This document shows positions 1 through 9,031 of a stretch of 64,000 nucleotides of DNA, piece by piece. A program made the position numbers and the translations under genes. Numbering within the stretch: the first letter of the stretch is position 1; each line of letters begins with the position of its first letter. The notes under the pieces are model-generated. The model saw only the letters and a list, made by a program, of their open reading frames with translations, was not told the origin of the DNA and did no database searches. Source of the stretch: Mogibacterium kristiansenii (lineage in GTDB: Bacteria; Bacillota; Clostridia; Peptostreptococcales; Anaerovoracaceae); assembly GCF_009695905.1 (NCBI RefSeq), contig NZ_VUNA01000004.1:86555-150554 (forward strand). The letters are read 5' to 3'.

Positions 1-1
1 C

Positions 2-184
2 GTGAAGATGGAAGCCATCATTCGAAATATGCTGGCGACCGGAGTGGAACGAATCGTTGAGATTGGGCCGGGCAGCACCCTGGCGGGATTCGTTCGGAAA
101 ATTGACCGGAAGGCGGAGTGCATCAGCATCAGCTCCTGCGAGGATGTGGAGAAGGTGCGGGCGCTGCTGAAGGAAGAGGCGTAG
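2..184 (+). CDS. fabD: Malonyl-CoA:ACP transacylase, C-terminal fragment
   Basis: Only the last 60 or so residues lie in the window; the real start is upstream, so the apparent GTG at the edge is not an initiation codon. The fragment contains VEIGPGSTLAGFVRKI, which matches the conserved C-terminal E-x-GPG-x-x-L-x-G segment of FabD. FabD moves malonyl groups from CoA to acyl carrier protein for cytoplasmic type II fatty-acid synthesis. It is followed 33 nt later by fabG, the usual fab operon order, which supports the call although the catalytic Ser and His lie outside the window. Confidence 0.85.
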   Translation: MKMEAIIRNMLATGVERIVEIGPGSTLAGFVRKIDRKAECISISSCEDVEKVRALLKEEA

Positions 185-217
185 TGATGCGGCGGAAGTG
201 CCGATAAAGGAGAGATT

Positions 218-952
218 ATGAAGCAGACAGCGATAGTCACCGGAGGCAGCCGGGGCATTGGAAGAGCCGTGGCGGTGCGCCTGGCGAAGGATGGAATGAA
301 CCTGGTGATCAACTACCGAGGGAACAGCGCAGCGGCGGAAGAGACGGAGCGGCTCTGCCGAAAGCTGGGAGCGGAGGTACTCCTGGTGCAGGGCGATGTG
401 TCCCGCGCAGAGGATTGTGAGAAGCTGGCGGCGCAGGCCAAAGAAGCGTTCGGCCGGGTGGACGTGCTGGTGAACAATGCGGGAATCACCCGAGACGGGC
501 TGTTGGCACGCATGACGGAAGAGGATTTTCGGGCGGTGCTGGATGTGAATCTGGTGGGTCCGTGGAATATGATGAAGGCCGTGAACCGCATCATGATGAA
601 GCAGCGGTACGGCCGAATCGTGAACCTGTCCTCCGTAACGGGGCTGATGGGCAATATGGGACAGACGAATTATGCGGCGGCCAAAGCTGGAATCCTGGGC
701 ATGACGAAATCCTACGCTCGGGAAGTGGCCAGCCGGGGAATCACGGTGAACGCCGTGGCACCGGGTTTTATCGATACGGATATGACGGAGGCGATGCCGG
801 AAGGCGCCAAGGATAAAATCGTCACCGGAATACCAATGGGGCGCACCGGAAAGCCGGAAGACGTGGCGGAAGCAGTGGCTTTCCTGGCGAGCGAACAGGC
901 CGGATACATTACGGGCGAGGTCCTGCGGGTAGACGGCGGAATGGCGATGTAG
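218..952 (+). CDS. fabG: 3-oxoacyl-ACP reductase
   Basis: A 244-residue short-chain dehydrogenase that reduces 3-oxoacyl-ACP to 3-hydroxyacyl-ACP with NADPH in each elongation cycle. Visible motifs are the Rossmann glycine motif TGGSRGIG (residues 8-15), NNAG (86-89), and the catalytic set S139, Y152 and K156, followed by PGFIDTDMT. Length is typical of FabG. The start is fixed by AAGGAGAG just before the ATG. It sits between fabD and fabF in one operon. Another SDR function is possible in principle, but position and sequence make FabG nearly certain. Confidence 0.96.
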   Translation: MKQTAIVTGGSRGIGRAVAVRLAKDGMNLVINYRGNSAAAEETERLCRKLGAEVLLVQGDVSRAEDCEKLAAQAKEAFGRVDVLVNNAGITRDGLLARMTEEDFRAVLDVNLVGPWNMMKAVNRIMMKQRYGRIVNLSSVTGLMGNMGQTNYAAAKAGILGMTKSYAREVASRGITVNAVAPGFIDTDMTEAMPEGAKDKIVTGIPMGRTGKPEDVAEAVAFLASEQAGYITGEVLRVDGGMAM

Positions 953-976
953 AGGCAGAGATAAGGAGAGAACAGG

Positions 977-2209
977 ATGAAAAGAAGAGTTGTGATTACC
1001 GGAATGGGTGCCATTACACCGGTGGGACTTTCCGCAAAGGAGACCTGGACGAACGTTCGGAACGGCGTGGTGGGAATCGCCCCGATTGAGACGCTGGACA
1101 CCGAAGAGCGGCAGGTAAAAGTAGCCGGCGAGGTCAAGGGCTTCGATCCGACGGAAATCATGGACAAAATGGAAGCCAGACGGAGTGCTCGTTTTACCCA
1201 GTTCGCCATCAAGGCGGCGCTGGAGGCTTTTGAGCAGAGCGGTCTGGACATGGCGCAGGAGAATGCCCTTCGCTTCGGTGTAAATATCGGAAGCGGAATC
1301 GGTTCCCTGCAGACCATTGAGCAAGAATACCGGAAAGGACAGAAGCGGGGCTTCGACCGAATCTCTCCGCTGTTCGTGCCGATGGCCATCGTGAACATGG
1401 CGGCGGGTTCCGTTGCCATCCGCTTGGGATTCAAGGGAAGCTGCACCTGCTGCGTGACGGCTTGCGCATCGGGCACCAACTCCATTGGCGAGGCCTTCCA
1501 TGCCATCCGGGACGGATACTTTGATGTTATGGCCGCCGGCGGTTCGGAAGCCTGCATCAGCGACCTGGGGCTGGGCGGTTTCAGCTCTATGAAGGCACTG
1601 ACCACGGCGGAGGACCCGCTGCGGGCGTCCATTCCTTTTGACCGGGAAAGAGGCGGCTTTGTCTTGGGCGAAGGTGCCGGCGTGCTGATTCTGGAAGAGT
1701 ACGAGCATGCAGTGGCAAGAGGGGCGGAAATCCTGGGAGAAATCGCGGGATACGGCGCCACCTGTGATGCTCACCACATGACCGCTCCGCTGGAAGACGG
1801 AAGCGGTGCGGCTGCCTGCATGACGATGGCGATGGAAGACGGAAATGTGCGCCCGGAGGAAGTGGGATACATCAACGCCCACGGAACCGGAACGCCGCTG
1901 AACGACCGATGCGAAACCGCTGCGGTAAAGCTGGCCTTCGGAGAGTCCGCATCCAACGTGGTGATGTCCTCCACCAAGTCCATGACTGGCCATCTGCTGG
2001 GCGGCAGCGGCGGCGTGGAAGCGGTGATTACCGCCAGCATGCTGCGGAATCAGTTTGCACCGCCAACGGCAGGCTATCAGGTGCCGGATGAAAATTGCGA
2101 CCTGGACATCTGTCCGAACGAGGGGAAAGCGGTGGAGACGCAGTACGCGCTGTCCAATTCTCTGGGCTTCGGCGGACACAACGCCACCCTGCTGTTCCGG
2201 AGAGTGTAA
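977..2209 (+). CDS. fabF: 3-oxoacyl-ACP synthase II
   Basis: The elongating condensing enzyme (KAS II) of fatty-acid synthesis, 410 residues as expected. The thiolase-fold active site is complete: C163 in TACASGT, H302 in NAHGTGTPLND, K334 in SSTKSMTGH and H339. It joins malonyl-ACP to acyl-ACP and in Gram-positives also sets the temperature response of chain length. A good AAGGAGAG site precedes the ATG, 24 nt after fabG. No separate fabB or fabH is present in the window. Confidence 0.97.
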   Translation: MKRRVVITGMGAITPVGLSAKETWTNVRNGVVGIAPIETLDTEERQVKVAGEVKGFDPTEIMDKMEARRSARFTQFAIKAALEAFEQSGLDMAQENALRFGVNIGSGIGSLQTIEQEYRKGQKRGFDRISPLFVPMAIVNMAAGSVAIRLGFKGSCTCCVTACASGTNSIGEAFHAIRDGYFDVMAAGGSEACISDLGLGGFSSMKALTTAEDPLRASIPFDRERGGFVLGEGAGVLILEEYEHAVARGAEILGEIAGYGATCDAHHMTAPLEDGSGAAACMTMAMEDGNVRPEEVGYINAHGTGTPLNDRCETAAVKLAFGESASNVVMSSTKSMTGHLLGGSGGVEAVITASMLRNQFAPPTAGYQVPDENCDLDICPNEGKAVETQYALSNSLGFGGHNATLLFRRV

Positions 2210-2239
2210 TCATAGAATCAAAGGATAAATGGAGAAAAA

Positions 2240-2671
2240 ATGGAACTGAATTTTGAACAGATTAGAGAGATACTTCCCCATCGCAGCCCGTTCTTGTTGA
2301 TTGACCGGGTAACCGATCTGGTGCCCGGCGAATCGGCGGAGGCGGTAAAATGCGTCAGCGGCAACGAACCTTTCTTTCAGGGACATTTCCCGGAAAAGGC
2401 CGTGATGCCGGGGGTGCTGATCCTGGAAGCGCTGGCGCAGACCGGTGCGGTGGCAATTTTGTCCCTTCCGGAAAACGAAGGGAAACTGGCCTTTTTCGGC
2501 GGCGTAAAGAACTGCCGCTTCCGGAGACAGGTGGTTCCCGGAGACGTACTGAATCTACGGTGCTACCTGACCCGCATGAGAGGCAGCGTTGGTTTTGGGG
2601 AAGTGGAGGCCACGGTGGACGGCGAGACGGCCGTTACCGGTGAGATTTCTTTCGCAATCGGCGAGGTGTAA
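2240..2671 (+). CDS. fabZ: 3-hydroxyacyl-ACP dehydratase
   Basis: A 143-residue single hot-dog-fold dehydratase that removes water from 3-hydroxyacyl-ACP. It shows LPHRSPFLLIDRV near the N-terminus and the active-site helix GHFPEKAVMPG with H49 and, on the following strand, E63. It is the last biosynthetic gene of the fab cluster; accBCDA do not follow, unlike in lactobacilli. The ATG is 30 nt after fabF with a modest GGAGAAAA site. Confidence 0.96.
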   Translation: MELNFEQIREILPHRSPFLLIDRVTDLVPGESAEAVKCVSGNEPFFQGHFPEKAVMPGVLILEALAQTGAVAILSLPENEGKLAFFGGVKNCRFRRQVVPGDVLNLRCYLTRMRGSVGFGEVEATVDGETAVTGEISFAIGEV

Positions 2672-2722
2672 GCTATACTGAATCCGTTTTTTCTGATATA
2701 ATCACGGATGAGGTGAAACAAA

Positions 2723-3205
2723 ATGCTGGAACGAAATTTTCAAAGGGTCTATAACCGATTCAAATTATCATTATACGCCCGGATTTTTAAAGAGGACCGG
2801 GACGGGGGAAAGGATTCCCTCACCACACAGGAAGTGATTTCCATGGAAATCATCAACTGCATGAACGAACCGACGGTGAACGAATTCGCCGCCATGGCCA
2901 CCCTGTCCGCGCCCAATGCGGCGTACCGGGTGAACCAACTGGTGAAAAAAGGCTATATCGAGAAGGTTCAGAGCGACACGGATAAGCGGGAGTTCCATCT
3001 CCGGATTACGCCGAAATACGAAGAGGATTACGGAGATATCTTCAACTACATGAACATGGTCTGCCAGCGGATTCGGAAACGCTTTCCGGAGGAAGACGTG
3101 GAAAAGCTGGACGAAATGCTGGGCATTATCGTGTCGGAGCTGATGAAGGAAACCGATGTGCTCCGCCTGGTTGCCGGACGAGGCAGCGGCCGGGGAAGCG
3201 AGTAG
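2723..3205 (+). CDS. MarR-family regulator beside the fab operon
   Basis: A 160-residue winged helix-turn-helix protein. The region around residues 35-100 has the MarR pattern: a recognition helix in FAAMATLSAPNAAYRVNQLVKKGYI and a wing with SDTDKREFHLRITPKYEE-like sequence. A TATAAT at 2697-2702, in the gap after fabZ, suggests it can be transcribed separately. By location it could be a FabT-type regulator of fatty-acid synthesis; FabT is a MarR protein, but it usually sits at the upstream end of the operon, so this role is inference. The GC-rich end of the gene runs into a terminator and a repeat array. Confidence 0.8.
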   Translation: MLERNFQRVYNRFKLSLYARIFKEDRDGGKDSLTTQEVISMEIINCMNEPTVNEFAAMATLSAPNAAYRVNQLVKKGYIEKVQSDTDKREFHLRITPKYEEDYGDIFNYMNMVCQRIRKRFPEEDVEKLDEMLGIIVSELMKETDVLRLVAGRGSGRGSE

Positions 3206-3284
3206 CATGAGAAAGTGAACCGAGTTCGGCCTCGGACTGAAACCGGAAGCCCGGCGCAGCCGGATTGACTCGCCAAACGAGTTC

Positions 3285-3317
3285 AAAACACCCTCCTTTT
3301 GCGGGAGGGTGTTTTTA
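3285..3317 (+). terminator. Rho-independent terminator after the MarR gene
   Basis: The strand reads ACACCCTCC, loop TTTTGC, GGGAGGGTGT and then TTTTT, a nearly perfect stem plus a T run 80 nt after the MarR stop codon. Confidence 0.9.
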
Positions 3318-3327
3318 TGGGATGAAA

Positions 3328-3805
3328 TCGGCCGGTCTCCGAAAAGTCTCTCGAACTTGGTGCAAAGGAAACGAAGGAACAGGGTTTTGCGGGGAATCGT
3401 GCACCAAGCCTGCGCCGGCCGTTCGCCGAAAAGGCACCCGGACTTGGTGCAAGGGAAACGAAGGAACAGGGTTTTGCGGGGAATCGTGCACCAAGCCTGC
3501 GCCGGCCGTTCGCCGAAAAGGCATCCGGACTTGGTGCAAAGGAAACGGAGGAATAGGGCTTTGCGGGGAATCGTGCACCAAGTCCGCACCGGCCGTTCGC
3601 CGAAAAGGCACCCGGACTTGGTGCAAAGGAAACGGAGGAATAGGGCTTTGCGGGGAATCGTGCACCAAGTCCGCGCCGGCCGTTCGCCGAAAAGACTCCT
3701 GGACTTGGTGCAAGGGAAACGGAGAAACAGGGTTTTGCGGGGATTCGTTCACCAAGTCCGCACCGGCCGGACGCCGCCGCGCAAAGTCCGCGCCGGCCGC
3801 ACCAA
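3328..3805. repeat. Hairpin-repeat array 1: five 87-bp units
   Basis: ACTTGG recurs at 3355, 3442, 3529, 3616 and 3703, an exact 87-bp period. Each unit opens with ACTTGGTGCA and carries TGCACCAAG about 45 nt later, giving a 55-nt hairpin (for example 3529-3583), followed by a spacer with GCCGGCCGTTCGCCGAAAAG. Units 1-2 differ from 3-5 at a few bases. Read on the minus strand, the hairpin interior (CCCCGCAAAACCCTGTTCC then TTCGT) aligns with the interiors of arrays at 11.35 and 14.77 kb, so this is the same family in reverse orientation. Partial spacer sequence flanks both ends. Open frames through it arise because 87 is a multiple of 3. Confidence 0.92.
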
Positions 3806-3813
3806 AAAATAAC

Positions 3814-3858
3814 AAAAAGCGTGAAAACACCCGGAGCCTCCGGGTCCGTTCCGCTTTT
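3814..3858 (-). terminator. Terminator of mgsA
   Basis: An inner stem ACCCGGA-GCC-TCCGGGT (3829-3845) lies inside an outer AAAAAGCG/CGCTTTT pairing. Read on the minus strand it ends in a T-rich stretch downstream of the mgsA stop, and it closes off the repeat array on this side. Confidence 0.75.
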
Positions 3859-3921
3859 GTCGGGTCTTGCCGACAGTCAATATTTCCTCGGTTTTGATGG
3901 TTTTAAATTCGCCGGTTCATC

Positions 3922-4413
3922 CTATTCCCCGGAACTGTCGATTTCTTCCTGGATGTCCTGAACCCTGCGCTGATTCATATCGGTGTAATCCTCGCTGATG
4001 CAGGTGTATTCTCGGTTGAAGAAATCGCTGTGAATCATAAAATCCGCTGTGGATCGGTTGTTGGCAAACGGCACATCGTACACATTGGCAATTCGAAGCA
4101 GCGCCTTGATATCCGGATCGTGAGGCTGGGCTTCCAGCGGGTCGCTGAAGAAAATCACCATGTCGATTTTCCCTTCCGCAATGCGGGCTCCCACCTCCTG
4201 GTCGCCGCCCAGAGGACCGCTCTTCAGCGCTTCTACCGGAAGTCCCGTGTTCTCGGAAATCAGCCGCGCGGTGGTTCCGGTTCCGCAGAGGAAATGCTGT
4301 CCCAGAATGTCCCGATTCTTCTGACACCACCGAATCAATGCTTGCTTCTTGTGGTCGTGAGCGATCAGCGCAATCCGCTTCTGCAGGCCGAGTGTTCTTG
4401 TAATATCCGCCAT
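3922..4413 (-). CDS. mgsA: Methylglyoxal synthase
   Basis: A 163-residue cytoplasmic enzyme converting dihydroxyacetone phosphate to methylglyoxal and phosphate, a bypass of lower glycolysis under phosphate limitation. Seen are IALIAHDHKK with H19, D20 and K23, the phosphate-binding GTGTT (44-48), SGPLGGDQ with catalytic D71, and FFSDPLEAQPHDPD with D91, H98 and D101. The start at 4413 is chosen because AAGGAGG lies 7 nt upstream; an open frame extends 41 codons further but without a site. The product appears active. Confidence 0.95.
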   Translation of the reverse strand: MADITRTLGLQKRIALIAHDHKKQALIRWCQKNRDILGQHFLCGTGTTARLISENTGLPVEALKSGPLGGDQEVGARIAEGKIDMVIFFSDPLEAQPHDPDIKALLRIANVYDVPFANNRSTADFMIHSDFFNREYTCISEDYTDMNQRRVQDIQEEIDSSGE

Positions 4414-4664
4414 GTTTTTTACCTCCTTATATGCGTTCAGTATAGCATTATTCGGAAAATGTAATATCCCGAAATTGTATTTTTGCAGAAAAATTTCTGT
4501 AAAAAAAGGGACGAAAAGTGCGGAGGCGACCGACACATTTCTGTGGAAAACTATTTCTGTTCGTCACATCATTTCTTCACAATGCGACCATTTACAAAAC
4601 GCGGGATGTGGTAAAATTCTAGTGTATAGAAATGTAGAGTATTGATTTTTTATAGGGAGAATCC

Positions 4665-5489
4665 ATGATTAACAAACTTGTGGGATTGTATTTCAGCCCC
4701 TCCGGCGACACCGCGAGGCTGACCAAAAGAGTAGCAGAGGAAATCGCGACGCGCATGGACGACGCCTGCATTGAGAACCTCTCTGTATCATATATCGATT
4801 TGCTGCGCAATCCTCTGATGGAGGACTGTACTTTTGATGAGGAAACAATTGTGGTGATTGGGATTCCGGCGTTTACCGGACGGGTGCCCCTGCCTTGTGT
4901 TAAGATGATTCAGAAAATGCACGGCAAGAATACCATGACCGTCTGCTTGGTGGATTACGGCAACAGCTCCTACGGAGATGCGCTGTACGAGTTATATACC
5001 TTTATGGAGGACCAGGGATTTTCCGTGCTCAGCGCCGGAGCATTCGTCTCCCAGCACGTAATTTTCAAAAAAATAGCGGCGTGCCGTCCGGACGTCCGAG
5101 ATCTTCAGAAGGTAAAGGAATTCTGTGAGCTTACCTCCCGCAAGCTGCACCGATTCTGCGGCACCATGATTCAAGAGCTGCGGGCGAAACCGGCACCGCT
5201 GGACATCAAGGGGTCCATTCCTCACAAAGCCCCTCTGCGCTTGCCGCTGCACCCGACGCCCAACAAGCACTGCACCAATTGCGGAGCCTGTGCACAGATT
5301 TGCCCCATGGGGGCCATTAATCTGAGGGATGTGCGAAAGGTGGATGTGCGGAAGTGCATTTCCTGCACCGCTTGCATCCGGGCATGTCCGGAAGGGGCGC
5401 GGGATTTTCACGGACCGATGTGTGCGGCTTCCGGCTTGGCGCTGGAGAAGCTGTATAGCAAAAGAAAGGACCCGGAGTGGTTCCTGTAA
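4665..5489 (+). CDS. EFR1-type flavodoxin-ferredoxin protein
   Basis: A 274-residue fusion of an N-terminal flavodoxin-like domain (GLYFSPSGDTARLT, residues 7-20, corresponds to the FMN phosphate loop) and a C-terminal 2x[4Fe-4S] ferredoxin with C203, C206, C209, C213 and C231, C234, C237, C241. This architecture is annotated in anaerobes as an EFR1-family ferredoxin. It is expected to be a soluble electron carrier; its partners are unknown. It stands alone between mgsA (divergent) and the citrate operon. Start: ATG after AGGGAGA. Confidence 0.85.
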   Translation: MINKLVGLYFSPSGDTARLTKRVAEEIATRMDDACIENLSVSYIDLLRNPLMEDCTFDEETIVVIGIPAFTGRVPLPCVKMIQKMHGKNTMTVCLVDYGNSSYGDALYELYTFMEDQGFSVLSAGAFVSQHVIFKKIAACRPDVRDLQKVKEFCELTSRKLHRFCGTMIQELRAKPAPLDIKGSIPHKAPLRLPLHPTPNKHCTNCGACAQICPMGAINLRDVRKVDVRKCISCTACIRACPEGARDFHGPMCAASGLALEKLYSKRKDPEWFL

Positions 5490-5501
5490 ATATTGAATAC
5501 A

Positions 5502-5560
5502 ATCTGCGGCAATCGGAAGCCTCCGGTGCTGCGGATTTATTTTTTTATTTATTTTTTTAC
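5502..5560 (+). terminator. Possible terminator after the ferredoxin gene
   Basis: An imperfect inverted repeat around CTGCGGC...GCTGCGG is followed by a long T-rich run at 5538-5560. The stem has mismatches, so this is a weak call. Confidence 0.4.
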
Positions 5561-5593
5561 AAAAATAAACATAAAGCATTGTTAAAAAAACCA

Positions 5594-5622
5594 TTGACAG
5601 GAGAAAAACAGGGGGTTAGAAT
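5594..5622 (+). promoter_or_regulatory. Sigma-A promoter of the citrate operon
   Basis: TTGACA (5594-5599), a 17-nt spacer and TAGAAT (5617-5622) form a near-consensus promoter about 60 nt before the first operon ATG. Confidence 0.85.
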
Positions 5623-5685
5623 ACAAGTATACAATTTTAAAAGAAGGGGGCGCATGGTGCCCGAACAGCGTAAGAGGTAAGAGAT

Positions 5686-7077
5686 ATGAATGAAATTAAA
5701 CTGAACGAGCGGACCCATCTTTTGCAGGAAGAGCCGTACAGCTATCAACTGCAGGATGTGGAAGAGCCGAATTTGATGCGGGAGTTCTTCGAATATACGG
5801 AGATTCCGAAAGTTTCGTTCAACTTCCGGCGGAGCCCGTACAATATGCCGGAGAATATATGGATTACGGATACCACTTTCCGGGACGGACAGCAGTCTCG
5901 GGAGCCGTATACCGTGCAGCAGATTGTGGATATCTACAAAATGATTTCCAAACTGTCCGGACCGAATGGCATTATCCGGCAGACGGAGTTTTTTGTATAC
6001 AGCGACCGGGACCGGGAGGCCATCGAGAAGTGCATGGACCTGGGATTGAAGTTCCCGGAGATCACCACGTGGATTCGGGCGAAGAAGGAGGACTTTAAGC
6101 TGGTGCACGATATCGGCGTAAAGGAGACCGGCATCCTGGTAAGCTGCTCAGACTACCACATTTTCACGAAGCTTGGAATGACAAGACGGCAGGCCATGGA
6201 GCATTACCTTTCCGTAATCAACGATGCCTTTGAGGCCGGCGTGGTGCCGCGGTGTCACCTGGAGGATATTACTCGGGCGGATTTCTACGGATTCGTGGTG
6301 CCGTTCGTGAGAGCCATTCAGGAAATGTCGGAGCAGGCGAAGATTCCGGTGAAATTCCGCATGTGCGATACTTTGGGATACGGAATTCCGTATGTGGGAA
6401 CGGCGCTTCCGCGAAGCGTACCGGGCATCGTCTACGGCATGCAGAACTACTGCGATGTGCCCAGCGAGATGCTGGAGTGGCACGGCCACAATGACTTCTA
6501 CAAAGCCGTAGCCAACGCGGCCAGTGCATGGCTGTACGGATGCGCTTCGGTGAATACCACCCTGTTCGGCATCGGAGAGCGTACGGGAAATGTCCCGATG
6601 GAAGCCATGGTATTCGAGTATGCACAGCTGAAGGGAACCCTGGACGGGATGGACACCACGGTAATCACCGACCTGGCGAGATACTATGAGAAGAAGATCG
6701 GATTCAAGGTACCGCCGCAGACTCCTTTTGTGGGAGAGAATTTCAACGTGACCAAAGCGGGCATTCACGCAGACGGATTGTTGAAGAACGAAGAAATCTA
6801 TAATATTTTCGACACCAAGAAATTCCTGAAGCGTCCGCCGCTGGTTTCCTTGAACCAGAATTCCGGTGCGGCCGGCGTGGCGCTGTGGATTAACGAATCC
6901 TACGGACTGGAGGGAGAACACCGGGTCGGCAAGCACAGTCCGGTAGTGAAATACGTGAAGAACTGGATCGATGAACAGTACGCGAACGGCAGAATGTCCA
7001 TCATCAGCGGAAAAGAAGTGGACAAGAAGATTGATGAATTTATCGCCTCCGATATGGGGACAGAAGGAGAACAGTAA
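5686..7077 (+). CDS. Probable (Re)-citrate synthase
   Basis: A 463-residue HMG-CoA-lyase-like TIM-barrel enzyme with TDTTFRDGQQ (61-70), the metal-binding HGHND (266-270), GIGERTGN (295-302) and H361 in GIHADG. These are hallmarks of the isopropylmalate/homocitrate synthase superfamily. The product is called Re-citrate synthase because the next two genes are aconitase and isocitrate dehydrogenase, and because the clostridial Re-citrate synthase belongs to this superfamily. It would condense acetyl-CoA and oxaloacetate to citrate, the first step to 2-oxoglutarate and glutamate. Homocitrate or isopropylmalate synthase are the alternatives; there are no leucine or lysine genes nearby. No Si-type citrate synthase is in the window. 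Confidence 0.78.
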   Translation: MNEIKLNERTHLLQEEPYSYQLQDVEEPNLMREFFEYTEIPKVSFNFRRSPYNMPENIWITDTTFRDGQQSREPYTVQQIVDIYKMISKLSGPNGIIRQTEFFVYSDRDREAIEKCMDLGLKFPEITTWIRAKKEDFKLVHDIGVKETGILVSCSDYHIFTKLGMTRRQAMEHYLSVINDAFEAGVVPRCHLEDITRADFYGFVVPFVRAIQEMSEQAKIPVKFRMCDTLGYGIPYVGTALPRSVPGIVYGMQNYCDVPSEMLEWHGHNDFYKAVANAASAWLYGCASVNTTLFGIGERTGNVPMEAMVFEYAQLKGTLDGMDTTVITDLARYYEKKIGFKVPPQTPFVGENFNVTKAGIHADGLLKNEEIYNIFDTKKFLKRPPLVSLNQNSGAAGVALWINESYGLEGEHRVGKHSPVVKYVKNWIDEQYANGRMSIISGKEVDKKIDEFIASDMGTEGEQ

Positions 7078-7079
7078 AA

Positions 7080-9011
7080 ATGGGTAAGACAATTGCGGAG
7101 AAGATTATTGAGCAGCATCTGCTTTCCGGGGAAATGAAGCCCGGGGAAGAGATTGGTCTTCGAATCGATCAGACGCTGACCCAGGATGCCACCGGAACCA
7201 TGGCGTATCTGGAGTTTGAATCCATGGGCGTGGATCGGGTTCGCACAGAACGGTCTGTGGCTTATATCGATCACAATACATTACAGTCCGGTTTCGAGAA
7301 TGCGGACGATCACCGGTACATCCAGAGCGTTGCGGCGAAGCACGGCATCTGGTTCTCCCGTCCGGGAAACGGCATCTGCCATCAGCTGCAGTATGAACGC
7401 ATCGGAAAACCGGGAAAGACACTGATCGGTTCCGATTCCCACACACCAACCGGCGGCGGTCTGGGTATGCTGGCCATGGGTGCCGGCGGAATGGACGTGG
7501 CGGTTGCCATGGGCGGCGGTGCGTATTACATTCCAATGCCTCGCATGATTCGGGTGAACCTGAAGAACCGGCTGGGCGACAATGTGAGCGCCAAGGATGT
7601 GATTCTGGAAGTGCTGAGACAGCTGTCCGTAAAAGGAGGCGTGGGTGCCATCGTGGAGTACGGCGGGGAAGGAATTCAATCCCTCAGCGTGCCGGAACGG
7701 TGCACCATCACCAATATGGGTGCGGAGCTGGGGGCCACCACCTCGATTTTTCCATCGGATGAGGAGACGCGGAAGTTCCTTAAAGCCCAGAACCGGGAAG
7801 AAGATTGGATTCCGCTGTTCAGCGATGAAGATGCGGTATACGCAGCGGAGTATACCATTGATTTGAGCGAGCTGAAACCGCTGGCGGCATGCCCTCACAG
7901 CCCGGACAACGTGAAGCCGGTGGACGAATTGAAGAAAATAAAGGTGGATCAGATTGCCATCGGATCCTGTACCAATTCCTCCTATGCGGATATGTTGAAG
8001 GTAGCCAGAATGCTGAAGGGAAAGAAAATCGCCGACGGCGTCAGCCTGGGAATTTCCCCGGGGTCCCGCCAGGTGCTTTCCATGCTGGCGGAGTGCGGCG
8101 CTTTGGCGGATATGATTGATGCCGGTGCCCGGATTCTGGAATGCACCTGCGGTCCATGCATCGGAATGGGCTTCTCCCCGAATTCCGGCGGCGTGAGTCT
8201 GCGGACCTTTAACCGAAACTTCCTGGGCCGCTCCGGAACCAAGGACGGACAGGTGTACCTGGTGAGCCCGGAAACTGCAGCGGCTTCCGCTCTGACGGGA
8301 TATATCACGGATCCGACGACCCTGGAATCCGTAGGAAAGGTAGAGATACCGGAGCAGTTCCGGATTAACGACAGTGGTTTTATTCCGCCGCTGCCGCCGG
8401 AAGAGGCGAAGGATGCGGAAGTGCTTCGGGGACCGAACATCAAGCCGTTCCCGGAAACCCACCCGCTGGAAAATGAAATTCAGGCGGAGGTCCTCCTGAA
8501 AGTGGGCGACAACATCACCACGGATCACATCATGCCGGCGGGCGCCAAAGTGCTGCCGTACCGTTCCAACATTCCGAAGATTTCCACTTTCTGCTTCGGC
8601 GTAGTGGACGAAACCTTCCCGGAGCGGGCCAAAGCGGCGGGCAAGGGAATCATCGTGGGCGGATCCAACTACGGTCAGGGATCTTCCCGGGAGCATGCGG
8701 CATTGGCGCCGCTCTACCTGGGCATTCGGGCGGTAATCGTGAAGAGCTTTGCTCGAATTCACATGGCCAACCTGGTGAATGCAGGGATTCTGCCGCTGGT
8801 ATTTGAGGACCCGGCGGACTACGATCGGATCCGGCAAGGCGACGTGCTGACCCTTTCGGATATCTTCGAAGGGTTAAAGGAGAACCGGGTGATTCTTCAC
8901 GCCGGGGAAAAAGAAATTCCGCTGCGAATGGAGCTGGCGGAAAGGCAGAAGGAAATGCTCCTGGCCGGTGGATTGCTGAAATATGCGGCAGCGACGGGTA
9001 AGCAGAGATAA
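7080..9011 (+). CDS. Aconitate hydratase
   Basis: A 643-residue aconitase isomerising citrate and isocitrate. The catalytic domains carry SDSHTPTGGG and the [4Fe-4S] ligands C297 (GSCTNSS), C357 and C360 (CTCGPCIGMG). The C-terminal swivel domain shows GDNITTDHIMPAG and GSNYGQGSSREHAAL, with the substrate-binding serine/arginine segment. The length fits the shorter, single-chain aconitases of anaerobes rather than the ~890-residue AcnA of E. coli. It begins 2 nt after the upstream stop, so the two are probably translationally coupled. Confidence 0.93.
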   Translation: MGKTIAEKIIEQHLLSGEMKPGEEIGLRIDQTLTQDATGTMAYLEFESMGVDRVRTERSVAYIDHNTLQSGFENADDHRYIQSVAAKHGIWFSRPGNGICHQLQYERIGKPGKTLIGSDSHTPTGGGLGMLAMGAGGMDVAVAMGGGAYYIPMPRMIRVNLKNRLGDNVSAKDVILEVLRQLSVKGGVGAIVEYGGEGIQSLSVPERCTITNMGAELGATTSIFPSDEETRKFLKAQNREEDWIPLFSDEDAVYAAEYTIDLSELKPLAACPHSPDNVKPVDELKKIKVDQIAIGSCTNSSYADMLKVARMLKGKKIADGVSLGISPGSRQVLSMLAECGALADMIDAGARILECTCGPCIGMGFSPNSGGVSLRTFNRNFLGRSGTKDGQVYLVSPETAAASALTGYITDPTTLESVGKVEIPEQFRINDSGFIPPLPPEEAKDAEVLRGPNIKPFPETHPLENEIQAEVLLKVGDNITTDHIMPAGAKVLPYRSNIPKISTFCFGVVDETFPERAKAAGKGIIVGGSNYGQGSSREHAALAPLYLGIRAVIVKSFARIHMANLVNAGILPLVFEDPADYDRIRQGDVLTLSDIFEGLKENRVILHAGEKEIPLRMELAERQKEMLLAGGLLKYAAATGKQR

Positions 9012-9031
9012 AAGGGAAAGAAGGAAAGACA

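Noticed and set aside
3355..3805. CRISPR array
   Set aside because: Units are nearly identical through repeat and spacer, too long, and there are no cas genes.
3265..3897. Long open frames in several directions through array 1 (up to about 210 codons)
   Set aside because: They consist of the 87-bp repeat translated in each frame. The period is a multiple of 3, so open frames arise together. No start signal or domain is seen.
5477..5680. 67-codon frame covering the citrate-operon promoter
   Set aside because: It overlaps the promoter and the preceding gene's end, with no start signal and no conserved sequence.
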